Positions 33,385 to 41,586 of a stretch of DNA of 64,000 bases are shown in pieces (position 1 is the first letter of the stretch; every line of letters starts with the position of its first letter). A program made the translations under genes and the position numbers. Source of the DNA: Candidatus Microbacterium phytovorans (GTDB taxonomy: Bacteria; Actinomycetota; Actinomycetes; Actinomycetales; Microbacteriaceae); NCBI GenBank assembly GCA_029202445.1, contig CP119321.1, forward strand, positions 1,984,001 through 2,048,000, read 5' to 3'. Under the pieces are notes generated by a model. It was given only the letters and a program-made list of their open reading frames with translations, did no database searches and was not told the origin of the DNA.

Positions 33385-33983
33385 ATGGTGGAAAAGGCGA
33401 CGCGATCGCAGGTCGAATGGTTCGCTTCTTGGATCGAGAACGACATCTCGTTCCCGGAAGACACCTTCGAACGGACGGTTGTCATCCTCCATCCGGCACC
33501 CGTTGGATATCCGATGGGCGCATTCCGTTCCAGATGCCGAACGTCGACGGCCCGACCGATCCGGAGGCGTCTGAAGACCAGAAGCAGGCGATCGACGTGG
33601 CATTGCAGGAAGCGGCGGGGCCCGATGCCAGCTGTGTCTTCGCCCTCTACGCCGGCTATCTGCATGAGGATGACCACGGCCGCCGCGACGGGTTCGATGA
33701 GCCTGCGGGCACCTGGCACATCGGCCGGCTGAACTACGTTCTCTTCTCTGGGCGTCTCTCCGAGGCGGGTTTTGCCGGCGTCGACCAGCGTTGGGGCAGC
33801 GGCGTGCCGTTCGTCCCGGGTCGACGACGCCCGTTCGTAGAACTGAGCGACCTCTGGACCGCCGACCGATCTATCGTCCTCGCGTCGACCGCTGATACCG
33901 CCGTCACGGTCGTCGCCGGCCCGGAGAGCCTCGCGGAGCGCCTGCTCTCGATCCCTCTGCTCCGCGCCCACGTCTGGCGCTGA
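33385..33983 (+). pseudogene. Frameshifted orphan gene in AT-richer DNA
   Basis: ATG 33385 follows GAGGGA at good spacing. The first 45 residues (MVEKATRSQVEWFASWIEND, then FERTVVILHPAPVGYPMG) are protein-like, then the frame becomes Arg/Ser-rich. The continuation in the -1 frame (IPFQMPNVDGPTDPEASEDQ, and YLHEDDHGRRDGFDEPAGTW) is protein-like to the stop at 33981. One missing base near 33515-33525 (a GGGC run) restores a roughly 199-residue protein. Family not recognised; base composition suggests transfer. Sequencing error cannot be excluded. Confidence 0.6.
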
Positions 33984-34082
33984 GCCCCCAGATCTCTCGC
34001 ACCTTGCCGCCCACGTTTGCCGATCTGAGGTCGGTCTCGCGGATCAGTGCTCCGGCGGCTCCGTACCACCCGGCGCGGCGAG

Positions 34083-35204
34083 TCACCGGGACGCGAGGTA
34101 CCTGCCGGCGGCGCGCAACCAGGGTGCGGGATCGGCGAAGGATGCCTCGGCGCTCCCCGCGAGCTCGGCCAGCGCCACGACGGCGACGAAGGCGGACGTG
34201 TCGGCATCGGGGGCGACCCGTCCCGCGACGAGCGCGACCGGGACCCCTGCGGCGCGGGCGCGCGCCGCCACGAGCGAGGGCACTTTGCCCGCGGCCGACT
34301 GCCCGTCGAACGACCCCTCACCGGTGACGACGAGGTCGGCATCCGCGAGCGCCTCGTCCAACCCGATGAGCGCGGCGACATCGTCGGCGCCGGGCCGCAG
34401 CTGCGCCCCCCACCGGGCGAGCGCGAACCCCGTGCCGCCGGCGGCGCCCGCGCCCGGTGCCGCAGGGTCACCACCCAGTGCACCCGCGAGCCGGGCGAGA
34501 GCGGCATCGACGACCGGCACTTCGTCGCCGGTCACCCCCTTCTGCGGACCGAACACCGCCGCCGCGCCCTGCGGCCCGACAAGAGGATTCGTGACGTCGG
34601 TGAGCACGGTCGCGCCGCCCGGCGGCAGCGGGCGCAGCCCGGTCAGATCCACGGCGACGACCTCGGCCATCCCGCGCGCGCCGGGTGCGACCGGACGCCC
34701 GTCGGCGTCGACGAACGCGGCGCCGAGCGCGACGAGCAGTCCCACCCCGCCGTCGGTGGAGGCCGACGAGCCGATCCCGAGCACGAGCCGGTCGACATCG
34801 TGATCCAGCGCCGCCGCGATCGCCTGCCCGAAGCCGAACGTGTCGGCATCCCACGGGCGGCGCTCGACACCGAGCAGCTCGATGCCGCTCGTCGACGCCA
34901 GCTCGACGACCCCCGTCGCGCCGGTGCCTTCGCTCGCGCCGGCACCCTCGCGATCCGGAAGCAGCAGCCAGGATGCCGCGACATCGCGGCCGTGCGGACC
35001 GCGCACCGTCACGGGCATCCGCGTCGCGTCGGGAACGGCGGCGGCGAACGCGTCGAGCGTGCCCTCGCCGCCGTCGGCCATCGGGCGGCTACGCACCACC
35101 GCGTCCGGGTCCACCTCTCGCCAGCCGCGCGCGACGGCATCGACCGCCGCGGCGGCGCCGATCGAGCCCTTGAAGCTGTCGAGGGCGACGACGACGCGGG
35201 TCAT
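34083..35204 (-). CDS. Glycerate kinase
   Basis: 373 residues. Start at ATG 35204, overlapping the LacI stop (ATGA). It shows the glycerate kinase pattern: VVVALDSFKGS at the N-terminus, RPMADGGEGTLDAFAAA, LVLGIGSSASTDGGVGLL, VLTDVTNPLVGPQGAA, FGPQKGV and VVTGEGSFDGQSAAGKVP. It phosphorylates D-glycerate to 2- or 3-phosphoglycerate with ATP. As the last gene of the sugar-catabolic operon starting at 39889, it implies that one end product of that pathway is glycerate. Confidence 0.92.
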   Translation of the reverse strand: MTRVVVALDSFKGSIGAAAAVDAVARGWREVDPDAVVRSRPMADGGEGTLDAFAAAVPDATRMPVTVRGPHGRDVAASWLLLPDREGAGASEGTGATGVVELASTSGIELLGVERRPWDADTFGFGQAIAAALDHDVDRLVLGIGSSASTDGGVGLLVALGAAFVDADGRPVAPGARGMAEVVAVDLTGLRPLPPGGATVLTDVTNPLVGPQGAAAVFGPQKGVTGDEVPVVDAALARLAGALGGDPAAPGAGAAGGTGFALARWGAQLRPGADDVAALIGLDEALADADLVVTGEGSFDGQSAAGKVPSLVAARARAAGVPVALVAGRVAPDADTSAFVAVVALAELAGSAEASFADPAPWLRAAGRYLASR

Positions 35205-36241
35205 GACCGGGGCGGCGTGCTCTCGCGCAGCAGCACCTCGAGACGCAGCGTCTCGTCGGCCGGCTGCCACTCGGCATCCGTCGCGGCGTGGAAAGCCTGA
35301 TACCCGACCTCGTCGAGCGGGATGCGCACCGTCGTGAGCGCCGGAGTCACGTCGCGCCCGGTCGGGATGTCGTCGAAGCCGGCCAGCGCCACGTCGTCGC
35401 CGACAGCGCGCCCCGCCTCGCGGAGAGCGGCGAGCGCCCCGATCGCGACGACATCGCTGATGCCGAAGACCACCGTGCCCGGCGCGACGCCGTCGGCGAG
35501 CGCGTCGCGCATGAGAGCGTGCCCCGACTCGCGACTGAACGTGCCGCGCAGTACGCGAGGCTCCGCGCCGCCGCCCCCCGTGAATCCCGCGACGAAACCG
35601 CCGACGCGCTCGTCGCTCGTCACGGTGCCCTCCGCGGCGGCCAGGACCACCGCCTGTCGGTAGCCGCGGGCCGCGAGCGCTGCGCCCAGTTCGCGGGCAC
35701 CGCCGCGGTTGTCCACCGTCACCGAGCGCACCCCCGGCACCCCGGCCCCGAGGGCGACGACACGCCCGCCGCTGGCGGCGAGATGCTCGACTTCGGCAGC
35801 CAGCTCCGTCGAGAGCTCCGACGACGTGCGGGATGCCGCGAGGATCAGCCCACGCGGGCGCTGGCCGCGAAGGGCCCTCACGAGCCGCACCTCGCGTTCG
35901 GGATCGCGTTCCGTGATGGCGACGGTGACGACGAGACCTGCCTCGTCAGCGCCGCGTGCGACCCCCGACGCGATCTGTCCGAAGTAAGGGTCGGCGATGT
36001 CGGCCACGAGCAGCGCGATGATCGCCGACGTGCCGCGCGCGGTCGCCTGCGCCGAGAGGTTGGCCGTGTAACCGAGGCGCGTGGCCGCCGCCTCCACGCG
36101 GAGGCGGTAGGAGTCCGCGACCTTGCGCGTCGAGCCGTTCAGCGCCCGCGACGCGGTCGCCAGTGACACCCCCGCCTCGCGCGCGACGTCATCGAGGGTG
36201 ACGGCGCCGCTGCGCAGGGTCACGGGAGCGTCGTCGGTCAT
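35201..36241 (-). CDS. LacI family transcriptional regulator (sugar operon)
   Basis: 346 residues. LacI HTH VTLDDVAREAGVSLATASRALNG at 14-36 with hinge region TANLSAQATARG. The periplasmic-binding-like ligand domain follows (IIALLVADIADPYFGQIASGVARGADE, and VFGISDVVAIGALAALREAG). It is embedded in the operon between isomerase and glycerate kinase, overlapping both by 4 bp. It is the best candidate to bind the GGAAAGCGCTTTCC sites upstream of this operon, the ABC operon and the GH35 operon. Confidence 0.9.
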   Translation of the reverse strand: MTDDAPVTLRSGAVTLDDVAREAGVSLATASRALNGSTRKVADSYRLRVEAAATRLGYTANLSAQATARGTSAIIALLVADIADPYFGQIASGVARGADEAGLVVTVAITERDPEREVRLVRALRGQRPRGLILAASRTSSELSTELAAEVEHLAASGGRVVALGAGVPGVRSVTVDNRGGARELGAALAARGYRQAVVLAAAEGTVTSDERVGGFVAGFTGGGGAEPRVLRGTFSRESGHALMRDALADGVAPGTVVFGISDVVAIGALAALREAGRAVGDDVALAGFDDIPTGRDVTPALTTVRIPLDEVGYQAFHAATDAEWQPADETLRLEVLLRESTPPRS

Positions 36242-37113
36242 GCTCGTGATTCTAGGTGCGGCGACACGGCCGCCGCGAAGCCCTCTGCGGTGCGGCGGAC
36301 CGCCTCGGCCGGATCGGTCGCCCAGATGTCCTCGTTGAAGATCTCCACCTCGATGTCGCGGTCATAGCCGGTAGCGACGACCGCGCGCGTGAGCGAGGCG
36401 AAGTCGATGATCCCGTCGCCGGGGTAGTGGCGGCTGAGCAGCACATCGGCCGGGAGCGGCGTCTTCCAGTCGCACACCTGATAGGTCGCGATACGGCCCT
36501 CGCGGCCCGCACGGTCGATCGCCGCCAGCACGTCGGGGTCCCACCAGATGTGGAACGTGTCCACCGCCGCCCCGACCGCGTGCGCGGGCAGCCCCGCCGC
36601 GAGATCGAGGGCCTGACCGAGGGTCGAGACGACGCAGCGGTCGGACGCGAACATCGGATGCAGCGGCTCGATCGCCAGCGTGACACCGGCGGCCTCGGCA
36701 TCCGGGACCAGCTCTTCCAACGCATCTCGCACTCGTCCGCGCGCCGCAACGAGGTCGCGCGAGCCGTCGGGGAGTCCGCCCGCGACGAGCACGAGCACCG
36801 CCGTCGATCCGGGCGCCCCCGCCGCGGCGAGAGTGGCCGCCTCCTCGATCGCGCGGCGGTTGTCGTCGATAGCCGCGCGGCGCGCCGTGCCCTCGGGCAT
36901 CGTGAAGAAGCCGGCGCGGCAGTGCGTCGTGAAGCGCAGTCCCGACGCGGCCAGCAGGCGTGCGGCGGTGGTGAGGCCGACCTCCTGTACGGGCTCACGC
37001 CAGAGGCCGATGGCCTCGATCCCGGCCTCGGCAGTCACCGCGAGGGCGGTCGCGAGGTCGGCGTACTTGATGGTGGCCTGGTTGATCGACAGGCGCGGAT
37101 CCGGGGCCGTCAT
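36238..37113 (-). CDS. Sugar phosphate isomerase/epimerase (xylose isomerase-like TIM barrel)
   Basis: 291 residues from ATG 37113. AP-endonuclease-2/xylose isomerase-like barrel: LSINQATIKYADLATALAVTAEAGIEAIGLWR, AGVTLAIEPLHPMFASDRCVV with metal Glu, AVGAAVDTFHIWWDPDVLAAI, YQVCDWKTPLPADVLLSRHYPGDG with metal Asp/His, and DIEVEIFNEDIW. These use a divalent metal to isomerise or epimerise sugars or keto-inositols. The frame runs on upstream through the 156-bp repeat, but that translation is repeat nonsense. Confidence 0.85.
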   Translation of the reverse strand: MTAPDPRLSINQATIKYADLATALAVTAEAGIEAIGLWREPVQEVGLTTAARLLAASGLRFTTHCRAGFFTMPEGTARRAAIDDNRRAIEEAATLAAAGAPGSTAVLVLVAGGLPDGSRDLVAARGRVRDALEELVPDAEAAGVTLAIEPLHPMFASDRCVVSTLGQALDLAAGLPAHAVGAAVDTFHIWWDPDVLAAIDRAGREGRIATYQVCDWKTPLPADVLLSRHYPGDGIIDFASLTRAVVATGYDRDIEVEIFNEDIWATDPAEAVRRTAEGFAAAVSPHLESRA

Positions 37114-37432
37114 CGCATGTCCCACTTCCGGTTGCTTCGGGGCCGGTGCCCGGGGGACATGTCCCACTTTCGGTCGCTTCGGGGGTGGTCGAACAGTCGA
37201 ATGTGGGACATGGTCGACCCAGTTCGGGACATGGGCCGCCGAAACGGGGACACGGGCCGCCGGAGCTGCGGCATGTCCCACTTCCGGTCGGTTCGGGGCC
37301 GGTGCCCGGGGGACATGTCCCACTTTCGGTCGCTTTGAGGGTGGTCGAACAGCCGAATGTGGGACATGGTCGACCCAATTCGGGACATGCTCAACCGAAA
37401 CTGGGACATAGGCCGCCGGATGTGGGACATGG
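37114..37432. repeat. 156-bp direct duplication of GGGACATG/CATGTCCC motifs
   Basis: Two copies with period 156 bp (first from 37116, second from 37272) fill the gap between the DUF993 gene and the isomerase gene. Each contains CATGTCCCACTTCCGGT, then the palindrome GGGACATGTCCC with CACTTTCGGTCGCTT, then inverted copies TGTGGGACATGGTCGACCCA and TTCGGGACATG. In total about ten GGGACAT/ATGTCCC cores occur in both orientations in 320 bp. There is no gene here. The arrangement resembles multi-site transposon ends more than a regulator operator. Confidence 0.85.
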
Positions 37433-38656
37433 TCACGGCAGGAGTCCGTTCAGGCGGAGGAGGTCCGACCAGCGCGCCGCGGCGAGTTCGGGGCGCTCCA
37501 GCGCCTGCGACGCGTTCGCGAGCTCGACGATGCGCGACAGGTGCGGCAGGCTGCGCGCCGAGTGCAACCCGCCGACCATCTGAAAGGCGGACTGGTGACC
37601 GTTCAGCCACGACAGGAACGCGACGCCCGTCTTGTAGTAGAAGGTCGGCGCGGCGAACACCTGACGGCTGAGGTCCTCGGTCGGACCGAGGATGCGCAGG
37701 TAGCCCTCCGGGTCGCCCGCATCGAGCGCCTGGATCGCCGCGGAGGCGACCGGCGTGATCGCCGCGAACGCGCCCAGCAGCGCATCCGAGTGACCCCGGG
37801 CGGCACCCGACGCCGACCCCGCGGCATCCGGCGTCGACCCCGCGGCATCCGCCGGCGGAAGCGCATCACCCCCGATGAGTCCGACGTAGTTGAAGTCGTC
37901 ACCCGTGAACATCCGCACGCTCTCGGGAAGGCGCTCGCGCACCGACACCTCCGATTCGGCGTTGAGGAGGCTCATCTTCACGCCCGCGATCCGGTCGGGG
38001 TTCTCGCCGATGATCTCCAGGAGCACGTCGGCGGCGGCGCGCCAATCGGTCGATCCGAAGTAGCCCTCCAGCTGCGGGTCGAACGCGGTGCCCAGCCAGT
38101 GCAGCACGACGGGGGTCGTCGCCTCCCGCAGCACCGCACGGTAGACGCGGCGGTAGTCGTCGGCGGTCTCGGCGACCCGCGCGAGATGCCGGGATGCCAT
38201 GAGCACCGGTCCGGCGCCCTGCTCCTCGGTGAAGTGCAGCTGCGCGACGTACGCGTCGATCACCTCGGCGCGAGTGAGCCGTTCCGCGTCGACGTGGTCG
38301 GTGTTGACGCCGACGACCACCGAACCGCCCTCTTCGCGGGCGACCTCGGCCGAGCGCGCGATCAGTTCGCGCGTGGCCTCGGCATCCAGCCCCATGTTGC
38401 GCTGGGCGGTGTCCATCGCATCGGCCACGCCGAGCCCCCACCCGTAGACGTGCCGGCGGAAGGCGAGCGTGGCATCCCAGTCGATCTCGGCCGGTCGGCC
38501 GGGGGTGTTGTCCGCGTGCGGCTTCGGGACGACGTGCGCCGCGGCGTACGCCACCCGGGTGCGCAGCGCGGCGGTCGGCCGGGCGAACGCGGGCGCCTCG
38601 GCGAGCGGGGTCGAAGACATGACGCCTTCGGGCGAGAGGAGGGGGAGGTCGGTCAT
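37433..38656 (-). CDS. DUF993 (dihydrodipicolinate synthase-like) protein
   Basis: 407 residues. A DUF993/DapA-related TIM-barrel protein: AEIDWDATLAFRRHVYGWGLGVADAMDTAQR, VVVGVNTDHVD, TTPVVLHWLGTAFDPQLEGYFG, RIAGVKMSLLN with the candidate Schiff-base Lys, and TGDDFNYVGLIGGD. An Ala/Gly/Ser-rich stretch (ADAAGSTPDAAGSASGAARG) is a low-complexity insert. DapA-fold enzymes do aldol-type cleavage or dehydration of keto-acids. In this operon an aldolase-like step is likely, but no activity is known to me for DUF993. Confidence 0.85.
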   Translation of the reverse strand: MTDLPLLSPEGVMSSTPLAEAPAFARPTAALRTRVAYAAAHVVPKPHADNTPGRPAEIDWDATLAFRRHVYGWGLGVADAMDTAQRNMGLDAEATRELIARSAEVAREEGGSVVVGVNTDHVDAERLTRAEVIDAYVAQLHFTEEQGAGPVLMASRHLARVAETADDYRRVYRAVLREATTPVVLHWLGTAFDPQLEGYFGSTDWRAAADVLLEIIGENPDRIAGVKMSLLNAESEVSVRERLPESVRMFTGDDFNYVGLIGGDALPPADAAGSTPDAAGSASGAARGHSDALLGAFAAITPVASAAIQALDAGDPEGYLRILGPTEDLSRQVFAAPTFYYKTGVAFLSWLNGHQSAFQMVGGLHSARSLPHLSRIVELANASQALERPELAAARWSDLLRLNGLLP

Positions 38657-38677
38657 GGTGCTGTCCTCGGGCCGCGC

Positions 38678-39889
38678 TCAGTCCAGGCTGAGCGTGGGCA
38701 GCTCGACCTTGCGACCCTCGGCCGACGAACGCAGACCGGCCTCGGCCAGCAGCACGCCGCGCGCGCCGGACAGCAGGTCGAACGGGTAGTCGGTGCCGAG
38801 GGCGTAGGAGAGGAGGAACTCCTCCCACTGCTGCCGGAACCCGTTCTGGAACACCTCGTTGGTGGGAACCTCTGCCCAGTCGGCGTCGTAGTCGTGATCG
38901 TCAGCGAGGTCGGGGTTCCACACGGGCTTGGGAGTCTGGTTGCGGTGCTGGATCTTCGCCCCGAACAGGCCGACGACGGCCGAGCCGTGCGTGCCGTCGA
39001 CGTGGAACTCGACGAGCTCGTCGCGGTTGACGCGCACGGTCCACGAGGAGTTGATCTGCGCGATCACTCCCCCGTCGAGCTCGAACACGCCGTAGGCGGC
39101 GTCCTCGGCGGTCGCGGTGTAGTGCGCGCCGTTCTCATCCCACCGGTCGGCGATGTGGACCGCCGCCTGCGCGTAGACGCTCTTCACCTCGCCGAAGAGG
39201 TTCTCCAGCACGTAGTTCCAGTGCGGGAACATGTCGACGATGATCCCGCCGCCGTCTTCGGCACGGTAGTTCCACGACGGACGCTGCGCCGGCTGCCAGT
39301 CGCCCTCGAACACCCAGTAGCCGAACTCGCCGCGCACCGAGAGGATGCGACCGAAGAAGCCGGAATCGATGAGTCGCTTGAGCTTCTGCAGGCCCGGGAG
39401 GTAGAGCTTGTCGTGCACGACACCGGTCTTCACACCCGCGGCATCCGCGAGCCTGGCGAGTTCGAGCGCTTCGGCGACCGTCTCGGCCGTGGGCTTCTCG
39501 GTGTAGATGGTCTTGCCGGCGGCGATGGCCTTGCGCAGCGCCGAGGAGCGGGCCTTCGTGACGAGGAAGTCGGCGTAGATCTCCCAGCGCGGGTCGGCGA
39601 GGGCGGCGTCGAGGTCGGTGGTGTAGTCCTCGATGCCGTGGCGAGCGGCGAGCTCGGAGAGCTTGGCGGCGCTGCGCCCGACGAGGAGAGGCTTGACCGT
39701 CAGCCGCGTGCCGTCGGGCAGTTCGATGCCGCCCTGGTCGCGAATGGCGAGGATCGAGCGCACGAGGTGCTGACGGTAGCCCATGCGTCCCGAGACGCCG
39801 TTCATGATGATGCCGACCTCGCGCACGGCGGGAGCGTCGACGGCGGCGGGGGCCGAGGTGGTGGTGGGTCGGGTCGTCGTCTCTGACAC
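38678..39889 (-). CDS. Gfo/Idh/MocA family oxidoreductase, operon leader
   Basis: 403 residues from a GTG at 39889 with AAGGA upstream. A 20-residue Thr/Ala leader precedes the Rossmann start VREVGIIMNGVSGRMGYRQHLVRSI. EKPTAETVAEAL gives the conserved Lys of the EKP motif, and HPHWNY-like DMFPHWNYVLE lies in the catalytic region. Gfo/Idh/MocA enzymes oxidise sugar hydroxyls with NAD(P). As first gene of a five-gene operon (with DUF993, isomerase, LacI, glycerate kinase) it probably starts the breakdown of the imported sugar. Confidence 0.87.
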   Translation of the reverse strand: MSETTTRPTTTSAPAAVDAPAVREVGIIMNGVSGRMGYRQHLVRSILAIRDQGGIELPDGTRLTVKPLLVGRSAAKLSELAARHGIEDYTTDLDAALADPRWEIYADFLVTKARSSALRKAIAAGKTIYTEKPTAETVAEALELARLADAAGVKTGVVHDKLYLPGLQKLKRLIDSGFFGRILSVRGEFGYWVFEGDWQPAQRPSWNYRAEDGGGIIVDMFPHWNYVLENLFGEVKSVYAQAAVHIADRWDENGAHYTATAEDAAYGVFELDGGVIAQINSSWTVRVNRDELVEFHVDGTHGSAVVGLFGAKIQHRNQTPKPVWNPDLADDHDYDADWAEVPTNEVFQNGFRQQWEEFLLSYALGTDYPFDLLSGARGVLLAEAGLRSSAEGRKVELPTLSLD

Positions 39890-39906
39890 GGTCGTTCCTT
39901 AAGGTC

Positions 39907-39955
39907 GGTAAGCGCTTTCCGCTTCACACATGATGGCATCGGGAATGCGCTTTCC
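39907..39955. promoter_or_regulatory. Two GGAAAGCGCTTTCC-type operators before the Gfo operon
   Basis: GGTAAGCGCTTTCC at 39907-39920 and GGAATGCGCTTTCC at 39942-39955, 35 bp apart, lie between the oxidoreductase start and the upstream operon's end. Both fit the LacI-family palindrome GGAAAGCGCTTTCC with one mismatch per half. Confidence 0.75.
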
Positions 39956-39979
39956 GCAACCCGTGGCGTGCAATCCGGG

Positions 39980-40663
39980 CTACGTCAGGCCCTCCACGGC
40001 GCCGCGGGCGTCACGCCGTGCGGCGGCGTCCGTCAGACGCACCAGGCGACGCTCCCCGATCGACACGAGCGCGAAGGCGAGGAGCCCCAGCACGGGGATG
40101 ACGAGGGGCAGGAACTGCCACACGATCGTCGCGGCGAGGCCGAGCGCGACGACGGTATACGCCGTCCCCGACAGATCCGCCCGGGCGACGCGAGGGGTGA
40201 TCCTCACGAGGTCGCGCCACGACGCGCCCGGGGTCCACAGCGACGACGCGATCGTCGCTCCCACGAGCGCCGCGAGGCCGATCGTCGCGACCACGACGGC
40301 CACCGGCATCCCACCCGGCACCGTGCCCTCGGCCGTCAGTGCGACGTCGACGGCGATGATCGCCCCGAGCGCCGTCGTCACGACCCCCACCCCGATGCCG
40401 CCCGGGAGAGCGCGCACGGCATCGCGGAAGAACCCGGATGCCGGGGTGGCCTCGGCCGCGAGGAAGCGGCGCAGGTGCGCGGAACCGGCCGCGATCGCGG
40501 CGGGCCACGTCACCACCGGGAGGCACACGACCGCCATGAGCGCGCCGATCCACAGCACCTCGCCGAACAGCGCGAACCGCTGCGCCGCACCGGGCCAGCG
40601 CAGGACGCTCCCGTCGGCCTCGACGCGTCCCGGTCGGGAGGCGCGGCCGCGACGCGGGCTCAT
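39980..40663 (-). CDS. DUF624 (YesL-type) membrane protein
   Basis: 227 residues from ATG 40663 (ATGA overlap with the permease). About five membrane spans: FGEVLWIGALMAVVCLPVVTWPAAIAAGSAHLRRFL at the start is the DUF624 signature, then IGVGVVTTALGAIIAVDVALTA and VWQFLPLVIPVLGLLAFALVSI. YesL-like proteins accompany carbohydrate ABC importers in Firmicutes and Actinobacteria, with unknown role. Last gene of the ABC operon. Confidence 0.82.
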   Translation of the reverse strand: MSPRRGRASRPGRVEADGSVLRWPGAAQRFALFGEVLWIGALMAVVCLPVVTWPAAIAAGSAHLRRFLAAEATPASGFFRDAVRALPGGIGVGVVTTALGAIIAVDVALTAEGTVPGGMPVAVVVATIGLAALVGATIASSLWTPGASWRDLVRITPRVARADLSGTAYTVVALGLAATIVWQFLPLVIPVLGLLAFALVSIGERRLVRLTDAAARRDARGAVEGLT

Positions 40664-41586
40664 CCCTTCAGCCCCTGTGTCGACACGCCCTCCACGAGGA
40701 ACCGCTGGAAGACGATGAAGAAGAGAAGGATCGGCAGGAGCGCGAGCACCGAGACAGCGACCGTCGCCCCGTAGTCCGAGGTGGAGGTCTGGTCGTTGAA
40801 CACCCGGAGAGCGAGCGGCAGCGGGTACATGTCCGTCGAGTTCAGGTACAGCAGCGGCCCGAGGAAGTCGTTCCAGCTCCAGATGAACGCGAAGATGGAT
40901 GCCGTCACGAGCGCGGGCTTGACCAGCGGCAGGATGATCGACCAGTAGATCCGCCAGTGGCCGCAGCCGTCGATGCGCGCCGCCTCGTCCATGTCGCGCG
41001 GGAGCGCGCGGATGAACTGCACGATGAGGAAGACGAAGAACGCCTCGGTGGCGAGGAACTTGCCCAGCAGCAGCGGCACGAACGTGTCGACGAGGTCGAG
41101 GTTCCGGTACAGCATGTACTGCGGGATGATCAGCACGTGGAACGGGAGCAGGAGCGTCCCGATCATCACGGCGAACCACACGCCGCTGCCGGCGAACTTC
41201 ACGCGGGCGAAGGCATACGCCGCGAGGGATGCCGAGATGACCGTGCCGATCACCGACCCGATCGCGAGCACGAACGAGTTCACGAAGAACTGCCACAGCG
41301 GCACCCCGCCGACGCCCGCGAGCACCTTGAAGTAGTTGTCGATCGTGGGGTTGTTCGGGAGAAAGCCCTGGTTCGCGCCGAACTCGGCGGTGGGCTTGAA
41401 CGACGCCGAGAACATCCACGCGAGCGGGTAGAGGATGATCGCCGTCAGCGCGATCATCGCGATCACCCAGACGACCGTCTGCCACGTCTTGCGCTTGCCG
41501 AACCGCCGACGCGGGGGCGTGACGCCCTTGGGCAGCACGGCCGTGATGGTCTCGAGGCCCGTCGCGGGCTGGACGGAGGCGCTCAT
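40660..41586 (-). CDS. Carbohydrate ABC transporter permease 2 (MalG-type)
   Basis: 308 residues, ATG 41586 overlapping the upstream permease stop. The N-terminus is cytoplasmic, followed by VVWVIAMIALTAIILYPLAWMFSASFKP. The EAA loop is DEAARIDGCGHWRIYWSIILPLVKPALVT. NDFLGPLLYL near the end is typical of CUT1 permeases. No ATPase gene is present in this operon, so it probably shares a multitask MsiK-like ATPase encoded elsewhere, as is common in actinobacteria. Confidence 0.9.
   Translation of the reverse strand: MSASVQPATGLETITAVLPKGVTPPRRRFGKRKTWQTVVWVIAMIALTAIILYPLAWMFSASFKPTAEFGANQGFLPNNPTIDNYFKVLAGVGGVPLWQFFVNSFVLAIGSVIGTVISASLAAYAFARVKFAGSGVWFAVMIGTLLLPFHVLIIPQYMLYRNLDLVDTFVPLLLGKFLATEAFFVFLIVQFIRALPRDMDEAARIDGCGHWRIYWSIILPLVKPALVTASIFAFIWSWNDFLGPLLYLNSTDMYPLPLALRVFNDQTSTSDYGATVAVSVLALLPILLFFIVFQRFLVEGVSTQGLKG

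Noticed and set aside
37146..37583. Open frames in the 156-bp repeat, on both strands
   Set aside because: Every frame gives repeated MSHFR-, GHVP- or SGTCPPG-type strings; the open reading comes from the repeat unit, not selection on a protein.
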